In this document: one piece after another, positions 8,487-16,061 of the stretch
Numbering within the stretch: the first letter of the stretch is position 1
Layout of the letters: each line of letters begins with the position of its first letter
Assembly (NCBI GenBank): GCA_964574325.1
Contig: CAZNMY010000018.1
Coordinates: 12,318-76,317, forward strand
DNA: 64,000 nucleotides
Reading direction: 5' to 3'
Source: CAMDPA01 sp964574325
GTDB lineage: Bacteria > Pseudomonadota > Alphaproteobacteria > Rhizobiales > Hyphomicrobiaceae
The notes under the pieces: model-generated
Seen by the model: only the letters and a program-made list of their open reading frames with translations
Told to the model about the DNA's origin: nothing
Database searches by the model: none
Translations under genes and position numbers: made by a program

Positions 8487-10824
8487 GGTACATCGTCTCC
8501 TTGGATGAATTGGAAAGGGCATCGGAATAGGACGGCGTCGTGCTTGTCTGGTTCGTCCGGGCGAGATCTATGACGACAGGCTCGAGTGATTCGGATTGCG
8601 CCTCTATGCTGCCGATCACGGCGGCATGCGGATAACCGGCCGTCATGAGCGCCCTCACGCAAGCCTCGGCCTGCGAACGGGGAACAGCCGCGAGAAGCCC
8701 GCCGGCAGTCTGCGGATCGAACAGCAGCGGAAAATCGGGATGCGCCGACGCCGCCTCGAGGTTCCGGATGGCGCGGCGGAGGCGGACGTTCTGCGGCTGC
8801 AAGGACGAGAACACGCCGGCCGCGACCGACTCGCGCGCGCCTTCCAGCACCGGAATTGCAGCGAGCCTCAGCGTCGCGTCGACGTGGCTTGCCCGAACCA
8901 TCTCGACGAGATGGCCGATGAGACCGAAGCCGGTCACATCGGTGGCCGCATGAACGCCGTGCCGAGCGAGCACCTCGGCTGCCGCGGCATTCGAGGTCGC
9001 CATGTGCTTCAGCGCCGCGATCACCCATCGCGCCTTGGCTTTGCTGCGCATGTCGGCAGCCAGCAGCGTTCCCGTCCCGATCGGCTTGGTGATGATGAGC
9101 GCGTCTCCCGCGACGAGCCCGCCCTTGCGCAGCACCGCGTCGCGCGCGGCGAGACCGGTGATGGCAAATCCCAGCGCCAGCTCTGCACCTTCGCTGGTAT
9201 GGCCGCCGACCAGCGCACAGCCGGCCTCGCGCAGGATCTCGTTGGCGCCCGTCATGAGGTCGGACAGGTCGGCCTCGACTTTGGCCTCCAGCCCGTAGGG
9301 GACGGTTGCGATCGCCATTGCCGTCTGCGGCTCGGCGCCCATGGCATAGATGTCGCCGAGCGCATGATTGGCTGCGATCCGGCCGAATATGTAGGGATCG
9401 TCGACGATCGCGCGGAAATAGTCGACCGTGTGCACGGACAGCCGCTCACCGCCGGTATCGACGACCGCCGCGTCGTCGGGAGCATCGAGGCCGATGAGCA
9501 CATCGTCGCGCTGCACGGGCGTGATGTGGCCGAGCGCGCGTGTCAGCACGGAGGCGCCGACCTTGGCGCCGCAGCCGCCGCATCGCATGGCGAGCGCCGA
9601 CACCTCCGCGATGGCGTCCTTGTCCGCGATTCCCGTCGGCGCCTCGCTCGCGGCAGCACCCATCTCGGGTAGGCGGTTGAACCGCTCCATGAACGCTCGG
9701 TCGATCCAATCCTTCCAGCGCCACGCCCATCCGCCCTCGAAGCTGATGCCGTTGCGCACACCGACGGCGTAGCGGTCTCCGGTCGAGACGAGATAGAGCG
9801 CATCGCTTTGCGGGCGGTAGCGTCGCTTCGCCTGTCCGGCGAGCGTGCGCCGAAGGTTGTCGGCGAGAAACGGGCCTTGGCGCACGGCATAAACGCCGGA
9901 CTTGGGCAGATCGTGCCCCTGCATGGATGCCGTATCGCCGGCTGCGAACACATCGGGATGCGAGATCGATTGCAGGGTTTCGTCGACCGCGAGAAAACCG
10001 CGCTGATCCAACGCCAGTCCGGTCTCGCGCAGCCAGGGAGCCGCGCACGCTTGCGTAGTCCAGAAAATCTCGTCGATCTCCTGCGGCGTGCCTCCGGCAA
10101 TCTCGACGCTCCGCCCGTCGATGCGCGACACGCGCGCGCCGACGATGACCTCGATCCCGCGCTCTCGCAGGATGCGTTCGAGGCGCACGCGCGCCGCTGC
10201 CGGCAACGACGGCACGATTGTCGGCGAGCCGGCCAGCAGCACGATCCGCAGTGCACTGGGATCAGCGCCCACCGCGGCGATGTCCCGTCGCAGGCGTGCG
10301 GCCAGCGAAAGCACCAGCTCGACCCCGGCCGCACCTCCGCCGACGACGGCGATGCGCGTGTTGCCCTTCGCCGCAAGGATGCGTGCCCGCGCGGCCTCGA
10401 AACGCTCGAGGAAGCGATCGATCGGCTTCACGGGAATGGCATGTTCCATCACGCCTGAAACATCGGCGCCGCCCGGCGTCGAGCCGATGTCGATCGAAAG
10501 CAGATCGTAGGCCACCGGCGGTCGCGCCCTGCAGATGACGCGACGCGCTTTCAGATCGAGGCCGATGACTTCGTCGTTATAGAGGCGCGCTCTGGCGAAC
10601 CGGGCCAGCGGACCTGTGTCGATATGAACGGCGTCGAAGTCGTAGTGCCCCGCGATCAGGCCGGGCAACATGCCGGAATACGGTGTGTCGACCTGCCGTG
10701 TAATCAGCGTTATCCGTGCGCCCGCAACCGGCTTCATTCCGAAATTGCGCAATACGCCGACATGCGCATGACCGGCGCCGACCAGCACGATATCCTTCAA
10801 TACGGGGGTGCCGCCGGCCTGCAT
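8464..10824 (-). CDS. selD: Bifunctional NADH dehydrogenase-like flavoprotein / selenide, water dikinase (SelD)
   Basis: The 786-residue fusion has two parts. Residues ~8-390 are a type II NADH dehydrogenase-like flavoprotein (VGAGHAHVGVL for FAD, IAVVGGGAAGVEL for NAD, VFAAGDTAS near the FAD end), matching the N-terminal family TIGR03169. Residues ~412-786 are selenophosphate synthetase: CGGCGAK places Cys418 and Lys421 like the catalytic Cys17/Lys20 pair of E. coli SelD, followed by VHTVDYFRAIVDDPY, GGHTSEG, GTDVTGFG-type ATDVTGFGLIGH and LFDPQTAGGLL. SelD makes selenophosphate from selenide and ATP; the flavoprotein half may reduce a selenium species. It follows the ABC permease by 9 nt and overlaps the DoxX gene. 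The user of the selenophosphate is not obvious. Confidence 0.95.
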   Translation of the reverse strand: MQAGGTPVLKDIVLVGAGHAHVGVLRNFGMKPVAGARITLITRQVDTPYSGMLPGLIAGHYDFDAVHIDTGPLARFARARLYNDEVIGLDLKARRVICRARPPVAYDLLSIDIGSTPGGADVSGVMEHAIPVKPIDRFLERFEAARARILAAKGNTRIAVVGGGAAGVELVLSLAARLRRDIAAVGADPSALRIVLLAGSPTIVPSLPAAARVRLERILRERGIEVIVGARVSRIDGRSVEIAGGTPQEIDEIFWTTQACAAPWLRETGLALDQRGFLAVDETLQSISHPDVFAAGDTASMQGHDLPKSGVYAVRQGPFLADNLRRTLAGQAKRRYRPQSDALYLVSTGDRYAVGVRNGISFEGGWAWRWKDWIDRAFMERFNRLPEMGAAASEAPTGIADKDAIAEVSALAMRCGGCGAKVGASVLTRALGHITPVQRDDVLIGLDAPDDAAVVDTGGERLSVHTVDYFRAIVDDPYIFGRIAANHALGDIYAMGAEPQTAMAIATVPYGLEAKVEADLSDLMTGANEILREAGCALVGGHTSEGAELALGFAITGLAARDAVLRKGGLVAGDALIITKPIGTGTLLAADMRSKAKARWVIAALKHMATSNAAAAEVLARHGVHAATDVTGFGLIGHLVEMVRASHVDATLRLAAIPVLEGARESVAAGVFSSLQPQNVRLRRAIRNLEAASAHPDFPLLFDPQTAGGLLAAVPRSQAEACVRALMTAGYPHAAVIGSIEAQSESLEPVVIDLARTNQTSTTPSYSDALSNSSKETMYHAHEPAQ

Positions 10825-10833
10825 GATGGTTCC

Positions 10834-12363
10834 TCACGTCAATTGGTGTGCGGCGTTGACAGGGACGTCGTGCCGGGAAAGCTGCCGGGGCAGACTGCCG
10901 ATCCGCAAAGCCGCCCTTAGCCTCCTCGACAAGCGATCGATCCCCGCCGACAGAAGCACCGTACAGGCGATCAGGACGATCGCTGCATCGAGCCGCAGCT
11001 CGGATACCGCCGCGTCGATGTGAAACCCGAGCGTCGCCACCCCGAGCATACCGAAGATGGCGGACTCGCGGATGATGATCTCCCATCGATAGAGCATGTA
11101 GGCAAGGTACTGCCCGTAGAGTCTCGGTACGACCTCGTAGGCATAGAGATCGAGCCCCTTGGGCGCATCGCGCCTCATCTCGAGCTCGTCCGCCTGACGT
11201 CCCATCAAATAGCCGACGATTCCCCCGTTGTGCACGGCGAGTGCGATCACCGCAGGCAGCATCGACGGCCCCAGAACCTGCAGCAGGACATAAGCCATCA
11301 TGTACTCGGGCGTCGAGCGCACCACGACGAGCAGGACGCGTCCCGCGGGTTGCCCGAGCGGGCCCGCAAATCGCCGGCTGACGAGCGGGAACGCCGCCAA
11401 CGTCAGCAGGGCGGCCGCGACCAGTGCGATCTGAGACAGCACCAGCGTGTTGAAGACACCCGGCAGCGCCTGCGCGTAGACGATATGGCCGAGCCAGCCG
11501 GCGAGCCGCAGCCAGGTCTCCAGCGTGAGCCACTCGCCGCTGCGCAACGGCGCCGGTACGATATCGACGGTCAGGAACCGGATCAGATTGAGCAGCGTCG
11601 AGCCGCCGCCGATGCTCTCGGGGAGAAGAAAAATGCTCGCCACGACGAGCAGCGGCACGGTGGCGGGCCGCGCCCACAGCCGCCGGGTGCCGATAAGCAG
11701 GTAGAAAATCGACAACAGCGCGACTGCCGAGCCGTAGTGGCCCTGCTTGAAGTAGATCTCGAGGTGATAGCCGATCGTCGGCAGGCCGACGAAGCCCAGC
11801 ACGAGCGTCGATCGCATCCCGCACTCGAGGCGATAGAGCGTATAGGTCTTGAAGGCCTGAGCGAGTTCGGGCAGCCGCGCGAAGAAGAAGGCGGACACCA
11901 CCGATGTTCCGGGCGGTAGCACGCGCACTGCAGAAAGATCGGCTTCCTCGATGATCTCCGAGTAGACCTTGGCGAAGTAGCCCGCATAGGGAAGACCGAC
12001 GGCGAGGACGCCGGTCACCGGTCCGAGACCGAACACCTGCAACAGCAGCAGCGCCCAGAACAGCTCGTGGATCGAGCGCAGCGACACGGCAAGAGCACGT
12101 ATCCCGCGCGAGTGTGGATAGACCAATGCCAGCAACAGGCCGAGTATCGCGCCAAGTCCGACGCCGAGCACCGCGAACGCCACCGTCCAGATGACGCTCC
12201 AGATCTCGATCGCGCCGAAATCGGGATGAAGAATGCCGGCGAGCAGCCTGCGCATCTCCGCGCCCGGGTTCAGCGCGGAAACAGCGATGTCCGCCACCAG
12301 GAGGCTGAGGACGGCGGCGCCGACGAAAGAGAGACTTGTTGTTACGTAGCCGATCCTCGTCAT
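10834..12363 (-). CDS. PhnE-like ABC transporter permease, internally duplicated
   Basis: This 509-residue permease has two PhnE-like halves, each with a membrane bundle and an EAA-type loop (SIHELFWALLLLQVFGLGP in the first half, RSTPEYMMAYVLLQVLGPSM in the second), so a single chain can supply both membrane domains. About twelve hydrophobic segments are visible. It overlaps the ATPase gene by 4 nt and lies 9 nt before the SelD fusion. PhnE-type systems import phosphonates, phosphite and related oxyanions. Within a SelD operon the likeliest cargo is a selenium oxyanion, in line with the NCBI family described as a putative selenate ABC transporter. The cargo is inferred, not shown. Confidence 0.88.
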   Translation of the reverse strand: MTRIGYVTTSLSFVGAAVLSLLVADIAVSALNPGAEMRRLLAGILHPDFGAIEIWSVIWTVAFAVLGVGLGAILGLLLALVYPHSRGIRALAVSLRSIHELFWALLLLQVFGLGPVTGVLAVGLPYAGYFAKVYSEIIEEADLSAVRVLPPGTSVVSAFFFARLPELAQAFKTYTLYRLECGMRSTLVLGFVGLPTIGYHLEIYFKQGHYGSAVALLSIFYLLIGTRRLWARPATVPLLVVASIFLLPESIGGGSTLLNLIRFLTVDIVPAPLRSGEWLTLETWLRLAGWLGHIVYAQALPGVFNTLVLSQIALVAAALLTLAAFPLVSRRFAGPLGQPAGRVLLVVVRSTPEYMMAYVLLQVLGPSMLPAVIALAVHNGGIVGYLMGRQADELEMRRDAPKGLDLYAYEVVPRLYGQYLAYMLYRWEIIIRESAIFGMLGVATLGFHIDAAVSELRLDAAIVLIACTVLLSAGIDRLSRRLRAALRIGSLPRQLSRHDVPVNAAHQLT

Positions 12364-13040
12364 GGCTCGCCGCCGAAATGAGCGAGAAGATCGGCAGGCT
12401 TCAGGTCGGCGCTCGCCGCGTCGAGGACCTTGCGGCCGTGTTCGAGCATGACGATGCGATCCGAGTGCTCGAGCGCCAGATAGATGTCGTGCAGTACCAG
12501 CACGAGGGTCGACGCCTGCGTCCCGAGCGCCGCCAGAACATCTGCGCCCTGCACACGGTCGAGCGCAGAGACCGGCTCATCGCCCAGGACGATACCGCGG
12601 CCATTGAAGAGCGCACGTGCGACCGACACGCGCTGTTGTTGGCCGCCCGACAGCGTTCCCGCCGTCTCGAACAGCTTCTCGGCGAGTCCGACGGTTTCGA
12701 GTACGCCTCGCACGGCATCCACCTCGACCGGGAATGGCCGTAGCAGGTTTCGCAGGTTGTACAGCGAGGGATGCCGGTCGAGGCGACCCATGTAGACGTT
12801 GTGGAACACGGACAGTGGCTTTACGAGTGCGGCCGACTGCGGGATCAGCGCGACGTCGTGGGAACGCTGGTCGTGCAGCAGTGACAGGAGAGTCGACTTT
12901 CCCGCGCCACTGCGGCCCATGATGGCGACCCGCTCTCTTTCGCGAATCTGCAGATCGATGTCCGAGAGCACCGGCCGGCCGGAGTAGCCGGCCGTGGCCT
13001 TGGTTAGATTGAAGACGATCTCCCCGGCCATGTCCGGCAT
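12360..13040 (-). CDS. PhnC-like ABC transporter ATP-binding protein
   Basis: All ABC ATPase motifs are present: Walker A GRSGAGKST near residue 42, Q-loop LIPQSAALVKPL, signature LSGGQQQR near 130, Walker B GIVLGDEP and the H-loop LVLHD. The length of ~226 residues is typical. The short segment between Walker A and the Q-loop (LLSLLHDQRSHDVA) is compressed relative to most PhnC proteins. The start is uncertain among GTG 13043, ATG 13040 and ATG 13031; GGAG lies just upstream. It is 20 nt after the binding-protein gene and overlaps the permease gene by 4 nt, forming the energy-coupling part of the SelD-linked transporter. Confidence 0.92.
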   Translation of the reverse strand: MPDMAGEIVFNLTKATAGYSGRPVLSDIDLQIRERERVAIMGRSGAGKSTLLSLLHDQRSHDVALIPQSAALVKPLSVFHNVYMGRLDRHPSLYNLRNLLRPFPVEVDAVRGVLETVGLAEKLFETAGTLSGGQQQRVSVARALFNGRGIVLGDEPVSALDRVQGADVLAALGTQASTLVLVLHDIYLALEHSDRIVMLEHGRKVLDAASADLKPADLLAHFGGEP

Positions 13041-13060
13041 CACTCCAGCAACTCAGCATT

Positions 13061-13927
13061 TCAATTGATCAGACCAGTCTGCTGTCCGACCTGCTGAATC
13101 GGCAGGTAGTCGCTGTTCTTCGCGGGGATGAAACCTGACCGGTCGAGATAGCGGAGCAGCGTCTTGTCCTCGATCGCCAGTATCGTCGCGGTCAACTTGT
13201 CTTTGAAGCCGCGCCCGAACGTCGTGTCGATGTCGCCGCGCGCCGTCCAGTTGTAGTCGGGGTATCCAGGCGAGGTCCAGATCACTCCGACCTTGCTCGT
13301 GTCGATCCGGCCAGCCTTCAATTGCGCGTCCCAGACGGTGTAGTTCACGGCGCCGACCTCGAAAGCCCCCGTCTCGACGAGTTGGATGGTTCGGCTGTGA
13401 TCACCGGAAAAGCCGACACGCGAGAACACCTTCTCCGGCGCGGTTCCGAATGCCTGACGAAGGAAGTGTTCGGGGAATAGGCGACCGGATGTCGAGTCGC
13501 GTGAGCCGAACGTGAAGGTCTTTCCCTTCAGGGTATCCGACAGCTTGTCCATCGGCTTGATGCCGGTCGCTGTATTGGCGATGAAGTAGCTCTTGAAGGC
13601 GGCATCTTCCGCACCTTGCGCGATCGCCTCCGAGCCGGGCACGGCAAGCCGAGCCTGCACGCCCGACAGGCCACCGAACCAAGCCAATTGGATCTGGTTG
13701 TTCTTGAATGCCGTGATGGTCGCCGCATAGCTCTTCACGGCGAGGTATTTCACGGGCACGCCGAGCTTGGCTTCGAGATGATTGCCGAACGCGGTGAACC
13801 GCTGGACCAGCTTGGTCTCGTCCTGATCCGGAATGGCGCTGAAGACCAGTGTCGGCTTGCTTTGAGCCGAAGCGGCCGTCGCGGTCAATGCGATGGCTGT
13901 GACGACAGCCGCGATACGCGCGAACAT
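13061..13927 (-). CDS. PhnD-like periplasmic binding protein, putative selenium oxyanion receptor
   Basis: A 288-residue secreted binding protein: MFARIAAVVTAIALTATAASA is a signal peptide ending before QSKPTLVFSAIPDQDE. The rest follows the phosphonate-binding PhnD layout (FSAIPDQDETKL, VKYLAVKSYAATITAFKNNQ, WFGGLSGVQARL, TFTFGSRDSTSGRLFPEHFL, VGAVNYTVWD). The start at 13927 is supported by CAGGAG eight bases upstream; the longer frame upstream is not coding. It opens the operon PhnD-PhnC-PhnE-SelD-DoxX. Its family also includes proteins annotated as putative selenate ABC transporter receptors, which suits this context. A phosphonate or phosphite role cannot be excluded by sequence alone. 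Confidence 0.88.
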   Translation of the reverse strand: MFARIAAVVTAIALTATAASAQSKPTLVFSAIPDQDETKLVQRFTAFGNHLEAKLGVPVKYLAVKSYAATITAFKNNQIQLAWFGGLSGVQARLAVPGSEAIAQGAEDAAFKSYFIANTATGIKPMDKLSDTLKGKTFTFGSRDSTSGRLFPEHFLRQAFGTAPEKVFSRVGFSGDHSRTIQLVETGAFEVGAVNYTVWDAQLKAGRIDTSKVGVIWTSPGYPDYNWTARGDIDTTFGRGFKDKLTATILAIEDKTLLRYLDRSGFIPAKNSDYLPIQQVGQQTGLIN

Positions 13928-14030
13928 CAGTGTGCTCCTGGTGAGAAAACGCCCCTGCAAATAGGGGGCTGTCATGGATAACTGGAGCGTCGGCAGGTGT
14001 CCCAACACGTTTCGATGAGGGGGCCTCACA

Positions 14031-14062
14031 TTGTCGTTATCTCTGGTTGTCGTTATCGCTGG
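14031..14062. promoter_or_regulatory. Tandem 16-mer upstream of the transporter-SelD operon
   Basis: TTGTCGTTATCTCTGG is followed directly by TTGTCGTTATCGCTGG, differing at one base. The pair lies ~105-135 bp upstream of the binding-protein start and just beyond the methyltransferase stop, so it could be a direct-repeat activator site. No binding protein is identified. Confidence 0.4.
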
Positions 14063-14092
14063 GCCGCGCGTCCGCTTGCGATTCCCACGTGA

Positions 14093-14908
14093 TCACGCGA
14101 CGGTGCACGTTCCGACGAATGCCGCGCCGCCGAGACGCACGGGTCCTGATTGGAAACGCGCTGTCAGCGCATTTCCGAATGTATCGACCACGGCGTCGCG
14201 ACGCGCACCCAGCCCGGCGAGCATCGCGTCCATGCCTGGAGCGAATGCCAGATGCTCTGCGAGCCAAGCTGCCGACGGGGCTTCGAGAAAGGCTTCGTGC
14301 GTTTCGATTTCAGGTTCGGGCAGTCCCGCCGATGTGAACAGCCCGGCGAACGCGTCGCGATCACGAAACCGCAGTTGGGCGGGCAGCGGTGGTCGCGGTC
14401 GGTCCGGCCACACCGCATCGCACGCTGCCATCAGTTCGGCGGCCAGTTCGTAGCGGTGAGGCTCCGTCCAGGTTACGACAGCAATTCGTCCCCCCGTCCG
14501 CACGACGCGCCGCATCTGGGCGAGCGCGCCGGCCGCATCCGGAACGAGTATGATGCCGAACGCCGACAGTGCCGCATCGAACGTGGCATCTGGAAATGCG
14601 AGTGCGCCAGCATCCATCACGCGGGCGTCGATCGTCAGACCCGCTTCGTTCGTTCTGGCTGCAATCCGCGAAATCATGGCCTCGGCCCCGTCGACGGCCG
14701 TGACCTTGCTCCCGGTTCGCGCCATCGCCAGCGCCGCTGCACCGGGTCCCGCCGCCACATCGAGCACACGCATACCCGGGGCAAGTGCCAGCCGCCCGAA
14801 GGCCGGTGTGGCCAGCGCCAGTGTGAAGGGCTCGAAGACGGTCTCATAGCCGGCCACGTGATCGCTCCAGCGGGTGGCGATCTGATCGGGTTCGAGGTCG
14901 GCTGGCAT
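14093..14908 (-). CDS. Class I SAM-dependent methyltransferase
   Basis: A 271-residue Rossmann methyltransferase: motif I VLDVAAGPGAAAL near residue 50, acidic VTAVDGAEAM, motif for adenine binding ARVMDAGALAFPDA, and LSAFGIILVPDAAGALAQM followed by VVRTGGRIAVVTW. The start at 14908 is set by AAGGAG nine bases upstream. It is divergent from the radical SAM-phosphorylase operon and upstream of the transporter-SelD operon on the same strand. It resembles UbiE/Methyltransf_11-type enzymes; I do not see the conserved cysteines of arsenite methyltransferase ArsM. A role in methylating a selenium-containing or other product of the cluster is inferred only from position. Confidence 0.85.
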   Translation of the reverse strand: MPADLEPDQIATRWSDHVAGYETVFEPFTLALATPAFGRLALAPGMRVLDVAAGPGAAALAMARTGSKVTAVDGAEAMISRIAARTNEAGLTIDARVMDAGALAFPDATFDAALSAFGIILVPDAAGALAQMRRVVRTGGRIAVVTWTEPHRYELAAELMAACDAVWPDRPRPPLPAQLRFRDRDAFAGLFTSAGLPEPEIETHEAFLEAPSAAWLAEHLAFAPGMDAMLAGLGARRDAVVDTFGNALTARFQSGPVRLGGAAFVGTCTVA

Positions 14909-15008
14909 GGCGCCGCGCTCCTTCATCTCGTTGTTGTTACTTTGCAGGGCGTTGCCTGCACGATAGAACCGACACTGTCGATTGGACAACTGGAACGGGC
15001 GATCTAAA
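14909..15008. promoter_or_regulatory. Divergent promoter region between methyltransferase and radical SAM genes
   Basis: This 100-bp gap must hold the promoters for both directions. It contains GTTGTTGTTAC (14931-14941), partly resembling the TTGTCGTTAT core of the tandem repeat at 14031-14062, which hints at a shared regulator. The similarity is modest. Confidence 0.35.
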
Positions 15009-16061
15009 ATGGCAGAGGGGGTAGAAGTGCAGGCAGCGGAGACGGTGGGGCCCCCGGAATTCCAGTTCGCCCTCGGGCTTGGCCTGACGAACGAGTGCAA
15101 TCTCGCCTGCAACTTCTGTTATCGAGACGCAAACCGGGTCGACCGGCTCACGCTCGATCAGGTCAGGTCTGTGATGGAGCGGCTTCCTGTCCGTTCGGTC
15201 AACCTCGGCACCGGCGAGAACGGCCTGCACCCGGAGTTCAGGCAGATCGTCCGATACCTGCGCGGATTGCCGATCAAGCTGACCATGACCTCGAACGGCC
15301 ATTCCGTGGCGGTTACGAGCGACGAGGACCTCTGCGCATTCAAGGACATCGAATTTTCGCTCGATTATCCGACCAAGGCCGAGCAGGACGGCCAGCGTGG
15401 CGCGGGCAACTGGGATCTCCTCCACGAGCAGGCAACGCGGTGCCGTCGCCTCGGCGTTCCCGTCACTTTCATAGCCGTGATGATGCGCTCGAACTGGGAT
15501 CGTCTCGCTGAGATAGCGGCCATTGCCAAATCGTTCGGCGCACCGCTCCGCGTCAACGTCTATCAATCGGTGCGAACAGACGCATTCGCGCTCAGCTATG
15601 AGCAGTATTGGGACGGCTTTGCCAAGCTGTTCGCCGCGACTGACGTGATCGCGGTCGCCGAGCCGCTGGTTCGCGCCATGGCCGGCATGCCGCCTCGTGC
15701 CGGCGGATGCGGCGTCGCCACCGTGCGGGTGACGCCACGCGCTACGGTGCAGCCTTGCGTTTACTGGCCCAGCAGCGGCGACGGGTTGGATGTTTTGCTC
15801 GGCGTCGGCGGCGACATCGTCGATTCGCAGCAGTTCGTCGAGGCGCGCTCGTTGCCGGAGGCTTGCCGCTCGTGTGCCCACGTCGCCGCCTGCCGCGGAG
15901 GATGCGCCGGCCGCCGCCGCCTGCAGAGCGCACTGTCCGATCCGGACGTCTACTGTCCCATCGTGAAGGGCGACGATCGCAAACTCGACGTCCGCATGGC
16001 ACCGCAGCGAGAGTTGCCCAAGCTCGACAGTGCGTGCACGACGATCGTCATGGCGCGGTGA
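15009..16061 (+). CDS. Radical SAM/SPASM domain protein, coupled to a nucleoside phosphorylase
   Basis: At 350 residues, it has the radical SAM motif CNLACNFC (Cys 30, 34, 37) after LGLGLTNE, a glycine-rich NLGTGENGLHPEF loop for SAM, and a C-terminal SPASM region: CGVATVRVTPRATVQPCVYW, then CRSCAHVAACRGGCAGRRR and a final YCPI. The SPASM cysteines suggest auxiliary iron-sulfur clusters. The ATG at 15009 is preferred; a TTG lies at 14982. The stop overlaps the next start as GTGA, so the two proteins are made together. It resembles peptide- or cofactor-maturing SPASM enzymes, but no small precursor gene is adjacent. The substrate is unknown. Confidence 0.9.
   Translation: MAEGVEVQAAETVGPPEFQFALGLGLTNECNLACNFCYRDANRVDRLTLDQVRSVMERLPVRSVNLGTGENGLHPEFRQIVRYLRGLPIKLTMTSNGHSVAVTSDEDLCAFKDIEFSLDYPTKAEQDGQRGAGNWDLLHEQATRCRRLGVPVTFIAVMMRSNWDRLAEIAAIAKSFGAPLRVNVYQSVRTDAFALSYEQYWDGFAKLFAATDVIAVAEPLVRAMAGMPPRAGGCGVATVRVTPRATVQPCVYWPSSGDGLDVLLGVGGDIVDSQQFVEARSLPEACRSCAHVAACRGGCAGRRRLQSALSDPDVYCPIVKGDDRKLDVRMAPQRELPKLDSACTTIVMAR

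Noticed and set aside
8464..10824. SelD used for selenoneine (senABC) synthesis
   Set aside because: No EgtB-like senA or selenosugar synthase senB is in the window; the two visible GT families differ from senB.
10577..11824. Long minus-strand frame of 415 codons
   Set aside because: It is a shadow of the permease gene in another frame and is very rich in Arg and Ala with no family features.
14093..14908. Arsenite methyltransferase ArsM
   Set aside because: The protein has a general class I methyltransferase core without the conserved ArsM cysteine pattern.
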